Shown here in pieces: positions 51,801 to 64,000 of a stretch of 64,000 nucleotides of DNA. The notes beneath the pieces are model-generated. The model saw only the letters and a program-made list of their open reading frames with translations. It was not told the DNA's origin and made no database searches. The translations under genes were made by a program, and so were the position numbers. The first letter of the stretch is position 1. Every line of letters starts with the position of its first letter. The DNA comes from Plantago ovata (Eukaryota > Streptophyta > Magnoliopsida > Lamiales > Plantaginaceae), in assembly GCA_028274465.1 (NCBI GenBank), contig CM051458.1, forward strand, positions 39,160,744 through 39,224,743, written 5' to 3'.

Positions 51801-53562
51801 TAACTTGCTCATTAAGGAAGCAAGGGGACTTCTTATTTGATTGTGTATATAACTCTAGTACTTGTAGTTAGTTCTCTCCTATGTTTGCGGAAAGGGATAT
51901 CATAACGGAACACTCTATGTAGCAATCTACCTAATCTAGTGATCTAGTTGTTGTTCTAGATAAAGGGAAGACATACAACTCATTCTTTGCATGGGATTGT
52001 ATCTTTCATCTACCTAAAGCATTAGAAAGTGGATGAATGAATCAATAGACAACTAGTCTAGTTTGTAACGGTAATGGAAAGGTTAGTTTCAGCTATAGTA
52101 CTTGTAGTTAGTTCTCTGCTATGTTTGAGGAAAGGGATATCATAATGGAACACTCTAAATAGCAATCTAACTAATCTAGTGATCTAGTAGTTGTTCTATA
52201 CATACAACTCATTCTTTACATGGCATTGTATCTTTCATCTACGTAAAGCAATAGAAAGTGGATGAATGAATCATCTAGTTAGTAAGCACAATAGATAGGT
52301 TAGTTTCAATGGACTCTAAAACTTGCTCATTAAGGAAGCAAGGGAACTTCTTATTTGATTGTGTATATAACTCTAGTACTTGTAGTTAGTTCTCTGCTAT
52401 GTTTGAGGAAAGGGATATCATAATGGAACACTCTAAACAGCAATCTAACTAATCTAGTGATCTAGTAGTTGATCTAGTAGTTGTTCTATACATACAACTC
52501 ATTCTTTACATGGCATTGTATCTTTCATCTACGTAAAGCAATAGAAAGTGGATGAATGAATCATCTAGTTAGTAAGCACAATAGATAGGTTAGTTTCAAT
52601 GGACTCTTTAACTTGCTCATTAAGGAAGCAAGGGGACTTCTTATTTGATTGAGTATATAACTCTAGTACTTGTAGTTAGTTCTCTCCTATGTTTGAGGAA
52701 AGGGATATCATAACGGAACACTCTATATAGCAATCTCACTAATCTAGTGATCTAGTTGTTGTTCTAGATAAAGGGAAGACATACAACTCATTCTTTGCAT
52801 GGGATTGTATATTTCATCTAACTAAAGTAATAGAAAGTGAATGAATGAATCAATAGACAACTAATCTAGTTTTTAAGGGTAATGGAAAGGTTAGTTTCAG
52901 CTATAGTACTTGTAGTTAGTTCTCTGCTATGTTTGAGGAAAGGGATATCATAATGGAACACTCTAAATAGCAATCTAACTAATCTAGTGATCTAGTAGTT
53001 GATCTAGTAGTTGTTCTATACATACAACTCATTCTTTACATGGCATTGTATCTTTCATCTACGTAAAGCAATAGAAAGTGGATGAATGAATCATCTAGTT
53101 AGTAAGCACAATAGATAGGTTAGTTTCAATGGACTCTTTAACTTGCTCATTAAGGAAGCAAGGGGACTTCTTATTTGATTGTGTATATAACTCTAGTACT
53201 TGTAGTTAGTTCTCTCCTATGTTTGCGGAAAGGGATATCATAACGGAACACTCTATGTAGCAATCTAACTAATCTAGTGATCTAGTTGTTGTTCTAGATA
53301 AAGGGAAGACATACAACTCATTCTTTGCATGGGATTGTATCTTTCATCTACCTAAAGCATTAGAAAGTGGATGAATGAATCAATAGACAACTAGTCTAGT
53401 TTGTAACGGTAATGGAAAGGTTAGTTTCAGCTATAGTACTTGTAGTTAGTTCTCTGCTATGTTTGAGGAAAGGGATATCATAATGGAACACTCTAAATAG
53501 CAATCTAACTAATCTAGTGATCTAGTAGTTGTTCTATACATACAACTCATTCTTTACATGGC
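45859..53562 (+). repeat. Satellite array, domain F: H-L-S-L-S five-monomer HOR, about 1335 bp
   Basis: Five-monomer blocks start at 45859 (H, L 46149, S 46438, L 46679, S 46964), 47192 (L 47481, S 47770, L 48011, S 48299), 48527 (L 48806, S 49094, L 49335, S 49624, then two more L-S dimers, L 49853, S 50142, L 50371, S 50660), 50889 (L 51178, S 51466, L 51707, S 51996) and 52225 (L 52515, S 52804, L 53045, S 53334). Complete periods are 1333, 1335, 1336 and 1338 bp. In each block the first S is subtype a (aagggtaatgg), usually 241 bp. The last S is subtype b (aacggtaatgg, gtggatgaatg), about 229 bp. The next H follows subtype b. The 48527 block is expanded by two dimers. Confidence 0.93.
50660..50888 (+). 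repeat. Reference S subtype b monomer
   Basis: An S unit with acctaaagcattag, gtggatgaatgaatc and aacggtaatgg, in place of aagggtaatgg and gtgaatgaatg of subtype a. It has one 12-bp unit. The aacgg word is the only CpG in S units. In domains A and E-G this subtype is followed by an H unit in 9 of 10 cases (the exception is 4770). Confidence 0.88.
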
Positions 53563-55417
53563 ATTGTATCTTTCATCTACGTAAAGCAATAGAAAGTGGA
53601 TGAATGAATCATCTAGTTAGTAAGCACAATAGATAGATTAGTTTCAATGGACTCTATAACTTGCTCATTAAGGAAGCAAGGGAACTTCTTATTTGATTGT
53701 GTATATAACTCTAGTACTTGTAGTTAGTTCTCTGCTATGTTTGAGGAAAGGGATATCATAATGGAACACTCTAAACAGCAATCTAACTAATCTAGTGATC
53801 TAGTAATTGTTCTAGTAGTTGTTCTATACATACAACTCATTCTTTACATGGCATTGTATCATTCATCTACGTAAAACAATAGAAAGTGGATGAATGAATC
53901 ATCTAGTTAGTAAGCACAATAGATAGGTTAGTTTCAATGGACTCTTTAACTTGCTCATTAAGGAAGCAAGGGACTTCTTATTTGATTGTGTATATAACTC
54001 TAGTACTTGTAGTTAGTTCTCTCCTATGTTTGCGGAAAGGGATATCATAATGGAACACTCTATATAGCATTCTCACTAATCTAGTGATCTAGTTGTTGTT
54101 CTAGATAAAGGGAAGACATACAACTCATTCTTTGCATGGGATTGTATCTTTCATCTAACTAAAGTAATAGAAAGTGAATGAATGAATCAATAGACAACTA
54201 ATCTAGTTTGTAAGGGTAATGGAAAGGTTAGTTTCAGCTATAGTACTTGTAGTTAGTTCTCTTCTATGTTTGAGGAAAGGGATATCATAATGGAACATTC
54301 TAAGTAGCAATCTAACTAATCTAGTGATCTAGTAGTTGTTCTATATACAACTCATTCTTTACATGGCATTGTATCTTTCATCTACGTAAAGCAATAGAAA
54401 GTGGATGAATGAATCATCTAGTTAGTAAGCACAATAGATAGGTTAGTTTCAATGGACTCTATAACTTGCTCATTAAGGAAGCAAGGGAACTTCTTATTTG
54501 ATTGTGTATATAACTCTAGTACTTGTAGTTAGTTCTCTGCTATGTTTGAGGAAAGGGATATCATAATGGAACACTCTATAGAGCAATCTAACTAATCTAG
54601 TGATCTAGTAGTTGATCTAGTAGTTGTTCTATACATACAACTCATTCTTTACATGGCATTGTATCTTTCATCTACGTAAAGCAATAGAAAGTGGATGAAT
54701 GAATCATCTAGTTAGTAAGCACAATAGATAGGTTAGTTTCAATGGACTCTATAACTTGCTCATTAAGGAAGCAAGGGAACTTCTTATTTGATTGTGTATA
54801 TAACTCTAGTACTTGTAGTTAGTTCTCTGCTATGTTTGAGGAAAGGGATATCAAATGGAACACTCTAAACAGCAATCTAACTAATCTAGTGATCTTGTAG
54901 TGATCTAGTAGTTGTTCTATACATACAACTCATTCTTTACATGGCATTGTATCTTTCATCTACGTAAAGCAATAGAAAGTGGATGAATGAATCATCTAGT
55001 TAGTAAGCACAATAGATAGGTTAGTTTCAATGGACTCTATAACTTGCTCATTAAGGAAGCAAGGAACTTCTTATTTGATTGTGTATATAACTCTAGTACT
55101 TGTCGTTAGTTCTCTCCTATGTTTGCGGAAAGGGATATCAAACGGAACACTCTATAGAGCAATCTCACTAATCTAGTGATCTAGTTGTTGTTCTAGATAA
55201 AGGGAAGACATACAACTCATTCTTTGCATGGGATTGTATCTTTCATCTAACTAAAGTAATAGAAAGTGAATGAATGAATCAATAGACAACTAATCTAGTT
55301 TGTAAGGGTAATGGAAAGGTTAGTTCTAGCTATAGTACTTGTAGTTAGTTCTCTGCTATGTTTGAGGAAAGGGATATCATAATGGAACACTCTAAATAGC
55401 AATCTAACTAATCTAGT

Positions 55418-55448
55418 GATCTAGTATCTAGTAGTTGATCTAGTAGTT
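55418..55448 (+). repeat. Expanded CTAG microrepeat in an S tail
   Basis: Two 12-bp units plus an extra 7-base partial unit (gatctagt, atctagtagtt, gatctagtagtt), giving the longest S seen (248 bp, 55233-55480). Partial units of this kind point to replication slippage or misaligned repair within the microrepeat, separate from whole-monomer exchange. Confidence 0.85.
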
Positions 55449-58400
55449 GTTCTATACATACAACTCATTCTTTACATGGCATTGTATCTTTCATCTACGT
55501 AAAGCAATAGAAAGTGGATGAATGAATCATCTAGTTAGTAAGCACAATAGATAGGTTAGTTTCAATGGACTCTTTAACTTGCTCATTAAGGAAGCAAGGG
55601 GACTTCTTATTTGATTGTGTATATAACTCTAGTACTTGTAGTTAGTTCTCTCCTATGTTTGCGGAAAGGGATATCATAACGGAACACTCTATATAGCAAT
55701 CTAACTAATCTAGTGATCTAGTTGTTGTTCTAGATAAAGGGAAGACATACAACTCATTCTTTGCATGGGATTGTATCTTTCATCTAACTAAAGTAATAGA
55801 AAGTGAATGAATGAATCAATAGACAACTAATCTAGTTTGTAAGGGTAATGGAAAGGTTAGTTTCAGCTATAGTACTTGTAGTTAGTTCTCTCTATGTTTG
55901 AGGAAAGGGATATCATAATGGAACACTCTAAATAGCAATCTAACTAATCTAGTGATCTAGTAGTTGTTCTATACATACAACTCATTCTTTACATGGCATT
56001 GTATCTTTCATCTACGTAAAGCAATAGAAAGTGGATGAATGAATCATCTAGTTAGTAAGCACAATAGATAGGTTAGTTTCAATGGACTCTTTAACTTGCT
56101 CATTAAGGAAGCAAGGAACTTCTTATTTGATTGTGTATATAACTCTAGTACTTGTAGTTAGTTCTCTCCTATGTTTGCGGAAAGGGATATCATAACGGAA
56201 CACTCTATAGAGCAATCTAACTAATCTAGTGATCTAGTTGTTGTTCTAGATAAAGGGAAGACATACAACTCATTCTTTGCATGGGATTGTATCTTTCATC
56301 TAACTAAAGTAATAGAAAGTGAATGAATGAATCAATAGACAACTAATCTAGTTTGTAAGGGTAATGGAAAGGTTAGTTCCAGCTATAGTACTTGTAGTTA
56401 GTTCTCTGCTATGTTTGAGGAAAGGGATATCATAATGGAACACTCTAAATAGCAATCTAACTAATCTAGTGATCTAGTAGATCTAGTAGTTGTTCTATAC
56501 ATACAACTCATTCTTTACATGGCATTGTATCTTTCATCTACGTAAAGCAATAGAAAGTGGATGAATGAATCATCTAGTTAGTAAGCACAATAGATAGGTT
56601 AGTTTCAATGGACTCTTTAACTTGCTCATTAAGGAAGCAAGGGACTTCTTATTTGATTGTGTATATAACTCTAGTACTTGTAGTTAGTTCTCTCCTATGT
56701 TTGCGGAAAGGGATATCATAACGGAACACTCTATATAGCAATCTAACTAATCTAGTGATCTAGTTGTTGTTCTAGATAAAGGGAAGACATACAACTCATT
56801 CTTTGCATGGGATTGTATCTTTCATCTAACTAAAGTAATAGAAAGTGAATGAATGAATCAATAGACAACTAATCTAGTTTGTAAGGGTAATGGAAAGGTT
56901 AGTTTCAGCTATAGTACTTGTAGTTAGTTCTCTGCTATGTTTGAGGAAAGGGATATCATAATGGAACACTCTAAATAGCAATCTAACTAATCTAGTGATC
57001 TAGTAGTTGTTCTATACATACAACTCATTCTTTACATGGCATTGTATCTTTCATCTACGTAAAGCAATAGAAAGTGGATGAATGAATCATCTAGTTAGTA
57101 AGCACAATAGATAGGTTAGTTTCAATGGACTCTTTAACTTGCTCATTAAGGAAGCAAGGGACTTCTTATTTGATTGTGTATATAACTCTAGTACTTGTAG
57201 TTAGTTCTCTCCTATGTTTGCGGAAAGGGATATCATAACGGAACACTCTATATAGCAATCTCACTAATCTAGTGATCTAGTTGTTGTTCTAGATAAAGGG
57301 AAGACATACAACTCATTCTTTGCATGGGATTGTATCTTTCATCTAACTAAAGTAATAGAAAGTGAATGAATGAATCAATAGACAACTAATCTAGTTTGTA
57401 AGGGTAATGGAAAGGTTAGTTTCAGCTATAGTACTTGTAGTTAGTTCTCTTATGTTTGAGGAAAGGGATATCATAATGGAACACTCTAAATAGCAATCTA
57501 ACTAATCTAGTGATCTAGTAGTTGTTCTATACATACAACTCATTCTTTACATGGCATTGTATCTTTCATCTACGTAAAGCAATAGAAAGTGGATGAATGA
57601 ATCATCTAGTTAGTAAGCACAATAGATAGGTTAGTTTCAATGGACTCTATAACTTGCTCATTAAGGAAGCAAGGGAACTTCTTATTTGATTGTGTATATA
57701 ACTCTAGTACTTGTAGTTAGTTCTCTGCTATGTTTGAGGAAAGGGATATCATAATGGAACACTCTAAACAGCAATCTAACTAATCTAGTGATCTAGTAGT
57801 TGATCTAGTAGTTGTTCTATACATACAACTCATTCTTTACATGGCATTGTATCTTTCATCTACGTAAAGCAATAGAAAGTGGATGAATGAATCATCTAGT
57901 TAGTAAGCACAATAGATAGGTTAGTTTCAATGGACTCTTTAACTTGCTCATTAAGGAAGCAAGGGGACTTCTTATTTGATTGTGTATATAACTCTAGTAC
58001 TTGTAGTTAGTTCTCTCCTATGTTTGCGGAAAGGGATATCATAACGGAACACTCTATATAGCAATCTAACTAATCTAGTGATCTAGTTGTTGTTCTAGAT
58101 AAAGGGAAGACATACAACTCATTCTTTGCATGGGATTGTATCTTTCATCTAACTAAAGTAATAGAAAGTGAATGAATGAATCAATAGACAACTAATCTAG
58201 TTTGTAAGGGTAATGGAAAGGTTAGTTTCAGCTATAGTACTTGTAGTTAGTTCTCTGCTATGTTTGAGGAAAGGGATATCATAATGGAACACTCTAAATA
58301 GCAATCTAACTAATCTAGTGATCTAGTAGTTGTTCTATACATACAACTCATTCTTTACATGGCATTGTATCTTTCATCTACGTAAAGCAATAGAAAGTGG

Positions 58401-58837
58401 ATGAATGAATCATCTAGTTAGTAAGCACAATAGATAGGTTAGTTTCAATGGACTCTATAACTTGCTCATTAAGGAAGCAAGGGAACTTCTTATTTGATTG
58501 TGTATATAACTCTAGTACTTGTAGTTAGTTCTCTCCTATGTTTGCGGAAAGGGATATCAAAACGGAACACTCTATAGAGCAATCTAACTAATCTAGTGAT
58601 CTAGTTGTTGTTCTAGATAAAGGGAAGACATACAACTCATTCTTTGCATGGGATTGTATCTTTCATCTAACTAAAGTAATAGAAAGTGAATGAATGAATC
58701 AATAGACAACTAATCTAGTTTGTAAGGGTAATGGAAAGGTTAGTTCCAGCTATAGTACTTGTAGTTAGTTCTCTGCTATGTTTGAGGAAAGGGATATCAT
58801 AATGGAACACTCTAAATAGCAATCTAACTAATCTAGT

Positions 58838-58861
58838 GATCTAGTAGATCTAGTAGTAGTT
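58838..58861 (+). repeat. Variant CTAG microrepeat in an S tail
   Basis: The tail reads gatctagta, gatctagta, gtagtt: a 9-base unit repeated, then an added gta. The related form with gatctagtagatctagtagtt occurs near 43731 and 56471. The unit length gives S monomers of 238 or 241 bp by a different route from the usual 12-bp doubling. Confidence 0.83.
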
Positions 58862-61800
58862 GTTCTATACATACAACTCATTCTTTACATGGCATTGTAT
58901 CTTTCATCTACGTAAAGCAATAGAAAGTGGATGAATGAATCATCTAGTTAGTAAGCACAATAGATAGGTTAGTTTCAATGGACTCTTTAACTTGCTCATT
59001 AAGGAAGCAAGGGGACTTCTTATTTGATTGTGTATATAACTCTAGTACTTGTAGTTAGTTCTCTCCTATGTTTGCGGAAAGGGATATCAAACGGAACACT
59101 CTATATAGCAATCTAACTAATCTAGTGATCTAGTTGTTGTTCTAGATAAAGGGAAGACATACAACTCATTCTTTGCATGGGATTGTATCTTTCATCTAAC
59201 TAAAGTAATAGAAAGTGAATGAATGAATCAATAGACAACTAATCTAGTTTGTAAGGGTAATGGAAAGGTTAGTTTCAGCTATAGTACTTGTAGTTAGTTC
59301 TCTGCTATGTTTGAGGAAAGGGATATCATAATGGAACACTCTAAATAGCAATCTAACTAATCTAGTGATCTAGTAGTTGTTCTATACATACAACTCATTC
59401 TTTACATGGCATTGTATCTTTCATCTACGTAAAGCAATAGAAAGTGGATGAATGAATCATCTAGTTAGTAAGCACAATAGATAGGTTAGTTTCAATGGAC
59501 TCTTTAACTTGCTCATTAAGGAAGCAAGGGAACTTCTTATTTGATTGTGTATATAACTCTAGTACTTGTAGTTAGTTCTCTCCTATGTTTGCGGAAAGGG
59601 ATATCAAAACGGAACACTCTATAGAGCAATCTAACTAATCTAGTGATCTAGTTGTTGTTCTAGATAAAGGGAAGACATACAACTCATTCTTTGCATGGGA
59701 TTGTATCTTTCATCTAACTAAAGTAATAGAAAGTGAATGAATGAATCAATAGACAACTAATCTAGTTTGTAAGGGTAATGGAAAGGTTAGTTCCAGCTAT
59801 AGTACTTGTAGTTAGTTCTCTGCTATGTTTGAGGAAAGGGATATCATAATGGAACACTCTAAATAGCAATCTAACTAATCTAGTGATCTAGTAGTTGATC
59901 TAGTAGTTGTTCTATACATACAACTCATTCTTTACATGGCATTGTATCTTTCATCTACGTAAAGCAATAGAAAGTGGATGAATGAATCATCTAGTTAGTA
60001 AGCACAATAGATAGGTTAGTTTCAATGGACTCTTTAACTTGCTCATTAAGGAAGCAAGGGGACTTCTTATTTGATTGTGTATATAACTCTAGTACTTGTA
60101 GTTAGTTCTCTCCTATGTTTGCGGAAAGGGATATCATAACGGAACACTCTATATAGCAATCTAACTAATCTAGTGATCTAGTTGTTGTTCTAGATAAAGG
60201 GAAGACATACAACTCATTCTTTGCATGGGATTGTATCTTTCATCTAACTAAAGTAATAGAAAGTGAATGAATGAATCAATAGACAACTAATCTAGTTTGT
60301 AAGGGTAATGGAAAGGTTAGTTTCAGCTATAGTACTTGTAGTTAGTTCTCTCTATGTTTGAGGAAAGGGATATCATAATGGAACACTCTAAATAGCAATC
60401 TAACTAATCTAGTGATCTAGTAGTTGTTCTATACATACAACTCATTCTTTACATGGCATTGTATCTTTCATCTACGTAAAGCAATAGAAAGTGGATGAAT
60501 GAATCATCTAGTTAGTAAGCACAATAGATAGGTTAGTTTCAATGGACTCTATAACTTGCTCATTAAGGAAGCAAGGGAACTTCTTATTTGATTGTGTATA
60601 TAACTCTAGTACTTGTAGTTAGTTCTCTGCTATGTTTGAGGAAAGGGATATCATAATGGAACACTCTAAACAACAATCTAACTAATCTAGTGATCTAGTA
60701 GTTGATCTAGTAGTTGTTCTATACATACAACTCATTCTTTACATGGCATTGTATCTTTCATCTACGTAAAGCAATAGAAAGTGGATGAATGAATCATCTA
60801 GTTAGTAAGCACAATAGATAGGTTAGTTTCAATGGACTCTTTAACTTGCTCATTAAGGAAGCAAGGGGACTTCTTATTTGATTGTGTATATAACTCTAGT
60901 ACTTGTAGTTAGTTCTCTCCTATGTTTGCGGAAAGGGATATCATAACGGAACACTCTATATAGCAATCTAACTAATCTAGTGATCTAGTTGTTGTTCTAG
61001 ATAAAGGGAAGACATACAACTCATTCTTTGCATGGGATTGTATCTTTCATCTAACTAAAGTAATAGAAAGTGAATGAATGAATCAATAGACAACTAATCT
61101 AGTTTGTAAGGGTAATGGAAAGGTTAGTTTCAGTTATAGTACTTGTAGTTAGTTCTCTTCTATGTTTGAGGAAAGGGATATCATAATGGAACACTCTAAA
61201 TAGCAATCTAACTAATCTAGTGATCTAGTAGTTGTTCTATATATACAACTCATTCTTTACATGGCATTGTATCTTTCATCTACGTAAAGCAATAGAAAGT
61301 GGATGAATGAATCATCTAGTTAGTAAGCACAATAGATAGGTTAGTTTCAATGGACTCTATAACTTGCTCATTAAGGAAGCAAGGGAACTTCTTATTTGAT
61401 TGTGTATATAACTCTAGTACTTGTAGTTAGTTCTCTCCTATGTTTGCAAAAGGGATATCAAAACGGAACACTCTATAGAGCAATCTAACTAATCTAGTGA
61501 TCTAGTTGTTGTTCTAGATAAAGGGAAGACACAACTCATTCTTTGCATGGGATTGTATCTTTCATCTAACTAAAGTAATAGAAAGTGAATGAATGAATCA
61601 ATAGACAACTAATCTAGTTTGTAAGGGTAATGGAAAGGTTAGTTTCAGCTATAGTACTTGTAGTTAGTTCTCTGCTATGTTTGAGGAAAGGGATATCATA
61701 ATGGAACACTCTAAACAGCAATCTAACTAATCTAGTGATCTAGTAGTTGATCTAGTAGTTGTCTATATACAACTCATTCTTTACATGGCATTGTATCTTT

Positions 61801-64000
61801 CATCTACGTAAAGCAATAGAAAGTGGATGAATGAATCATCTAGTTAGTAAGCACAATAGATAGGTTAGTTTCAATGGACTCTTTAACTTGCTCATTAAGG
61901 AAGCAAGGGGACTTCTTATTTGATTGTGTATATAACTCTAGTACTTGTAGTTAGTTCTCTCCTATGTTTGCGGAAAGGGATATCATAACGGAACACTCTA
62001 TATAGCAATCTCACTAATCTAGTGATCTAGTTGTTGTTCTAGATAAAGGGAAGACATACAACTCATTCTTTGCATGGGATTGTATCTTTCATCTAACTAA
62101 AGTAATAGAAAGTGAATGAATGAATCAATAGACAACTAATCTAGTTTGTAAGGGTAATGGAAAGGTTAGTTTCAGCTATAGTACTTGTAGTTAGTTCTCT
62201 GCTATGTTTGAGGAAAGGGATATCATAATGGAACACTCTAAATAGCAATCTACTAATCTAGTGATCTAGTAGTTGATCTAGTAGTTGTTCTATACATACA
62301 ACTCATTCTTTACATGGCATTGTATCTTTCATCTACGTAAAGCAATAGAAAGTGGATGAATGAATCATCTAGTTAGTAAGCACAATAGATAGGTTAGTTT
62401 CAATGGACTCTTTAACTTGCTCATTAAGGAAGCAAGGGAACTTCTTATTTGATTGTGTATATAACTCTAGTACTTGTAGTTAGTTCTCTCCTATGTTTGC
62501 GGAAAGGGATATCAAAACGGAACACTCTATAGAGCAATCTAACTAATCTAGTGATCTAGTTGTTGTTCTAGATAAAGGGAAGACAACAACTCATTCTTTG
62601 CATGGGATTGTATCTTTCATCTAACTAAAGTAATAGAAAGTGAATGAATGAATCAATAGACAACTAATCTAGTTTGTAAGGGTAATGGAAAGGTTAGTTT
62701 CAGCTATAGTACTTGTAGTTAGTTCTCTGCTATGTTTGAGGAAAGGGATATCATAATGGAACACTCTAAATAGCAATCTAACTAATCTAGTGATCTAGTA
62801 GTTGATCTAGTAGTTGTTCTATACATACAACTCATTCTTTACATGGCATTGTATCTTTCATCTACGTAAAGCAATAGAAAGTGGATGAATGAATCATCTA
62901 GTTAGTAAGCACAATAGATAGGTTAGTTTCAATGGACTCTTTAACTTGCTCATTAAGGAAGCAAGGGGACTTCTTATTTGATTGTGTATATAACTCTAGT
63001 ACTTGTAGTTAGTTCTCTCCTATGTTTGCGGAAAGGGATATCATAACGGAACACTCTATATAGCAATCTAACTAATCTAGTGATCTAGTTGTTGTTCTAG
63101 ATAAAGGGAAGACATACAACTCATTCTTTGCATGGGATTGTATCTTTCATCTAACTAAAGTAATAGAAAGTGAATGAATGAATCAATAGACAACTAATCT
63201 AGTTTGTAAGGGTAATGGAAAGGTTAGTTTCAGCTATAGTACTTGTAGTTAGTTCTCTGCTATGTTTGAGGAAAGGGATATCATAATGGAACACTCTAAA
63301 TAGCAATCTAACTAATCTAGTGATCTAGTAGTTGTTCTATACATACAACTCATTCTTTACATGGCATTGTATCTTTCATCTACGTAAAGCAATAGAAAGT
63401 GGATGAATGAATCATCTAGTTAGTAAGCACAATAGATAGGTTAGTTTCAATGGACTCTTTAACTTGCTCATTAAGGAAGCAAGGGGACTTCTTATTTGAT
63501 TGTGTATATAACTCTAGTACTTGTAGTTAGTTCTCTCCTATGTTTGCGGAAAGGGATATCATAACGGAACACTCTATATAGCAATCTAACTAATCTAGTG
63601 ATCTAGTTGTTGTTCTAGATAAAGGGAAGACATACAACTCATTCTTTGCATGGGATTGTATCTTTCATCTAACTAAAGTAATAGAAAGTGAATGAATGAA
63701 TCAATAGACAACTAATCTAGTTTGTAAGGGTAATGGAAAGGTTAGTTTCAGCTATAGTACTTGTAGTTAGTTCTCTGCTATGTTTGAGGAAAGGGATATC
63801 ATAATGGAACACTCTAAATAGCAATCTAACTAATCTAGTGATCTAGTAGTTGTTCTATACATACAACTCATTCTTTACATGGCATTGTATCTTTCATCTA
63901 CGTAAAGCAATAGAAAGTGGATGAATGAATCATCTAGTTAGTAAGCACAATAGATAGGTTAGTTTCAATGGACTCTTTAACTTGCTCATTAAGGAAGCAA

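Larger units (their letters stand above)
53563..64000 (+). repeat. Satellite array, domain G: L-S dimers with sparse H
   Basis: H 53563, L 53853, S 54141, H 54368, H 54658, L 54946, S 55233, L 55481, S 55770, L 55998, S 56286, L 56524, S 56812, L 57041, S 57329, H 57556, L 57846, S 58135, L 58364, S 58653, L 58894, S 59182, L 59411, S 59700, L 59941, S 60230, H 60458, L 60748, S 61037, L 61266, S 61552, L 61790, S 62079, L 62319, S 62607, L 62848, S 63137, L 63366, S 63655, and L 63884 cut by the window end. All S heads here are aactaaagtaatag. L units alternate irregularly between ataacgg with tatatagc and caaaacgg with tatagagc, the latter as at the end of domain A. The only back-to-back H pair of domains E-G is at 54368-54945. 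The array continues past the window. Confidence 0.96.

Noticed and set aside
1-64000. CRISPR array
   Set aside because: The repeats are 229-290 bp and directly adjacent, with no short repeat alternating with unique spacers and no cas genes.
1-64000. Transposon, retroelement or integrated virus
   Set aside because: No stretch departs from the monomer consensus long enough to hold an insertion, and no terminal repeats, target-site duplications or coding remnants were seen.

Overview
The whole window is one kind of DNA: a AT-rich eukaryotic satellite array with no gene, no RNA gene and no recognisable transposon. About 235 complete monomers can be placed by eye, plus partial ones at the gaps and at the right end. 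Three monomer types account for every base outside two 100-N gaps. L is about 289 bp. S is about 229 bp, or 241 bp with an extra 12-bp unit. H is about 290 bp, or 277-278 bp with one 12-bp unit fewer, and is a hybrid with the head and middle of L and the tail of S. I count about 74 L, 76 S and 85 H. The S consensus is about 32% GC by hand count. Stop codons are dense in all frames on both strands. An array this long, with nested higher-order repeats (HORs), points to pericentromeric, centromeric or subtelomeric heterochromatin of a eukaryote. I cannot name the species from the sequence.

Layout: 1-5723 is a plus-oriented array of S-L dimers and S-H-L trimers. A 100-N gap follows (5724-5823). 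5824-38045 is the same satellite in the opposite orientation. Within it, 5824-19420 is a mixed S/L/H domain, 19421-36958 is an H-dominated domain (54 H, only 4 S and 4 L) built of 4-, 5- and 6-monomer HORs, and 36959-38045 returns to S-L. A second 100-N gap follows (38046-38145). 38146-64000 is plus-oriented again: mostly regular L-S dimers, then five-monomer H-L-S-L-S HORs of about 1335 bp (45859-53562), then L-S dimers with occasional H.

The monomers follow a strict order in array orientation. An L tail is followed by an S head. An S or H tail is followed by an L or H head. I found one exception, at the boundary near 19420. This grammar, the hybrid H monomer, the 12-bp copy-number changes and the duplicated blocks are the expected marks of unequal crossing-over and gene conversion.

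The most actionable observation is that both orientation flips fall exactly at the N gaps, and monomer subtypes on either side match only if the middle contig is reversed. The middle contig is therefore probably misoriented in the scaffold, and the real locus is probably a single head-to-tail array. I found no sign of a protein-coding or defence-type system; the interest lies in the satellite's architecture.
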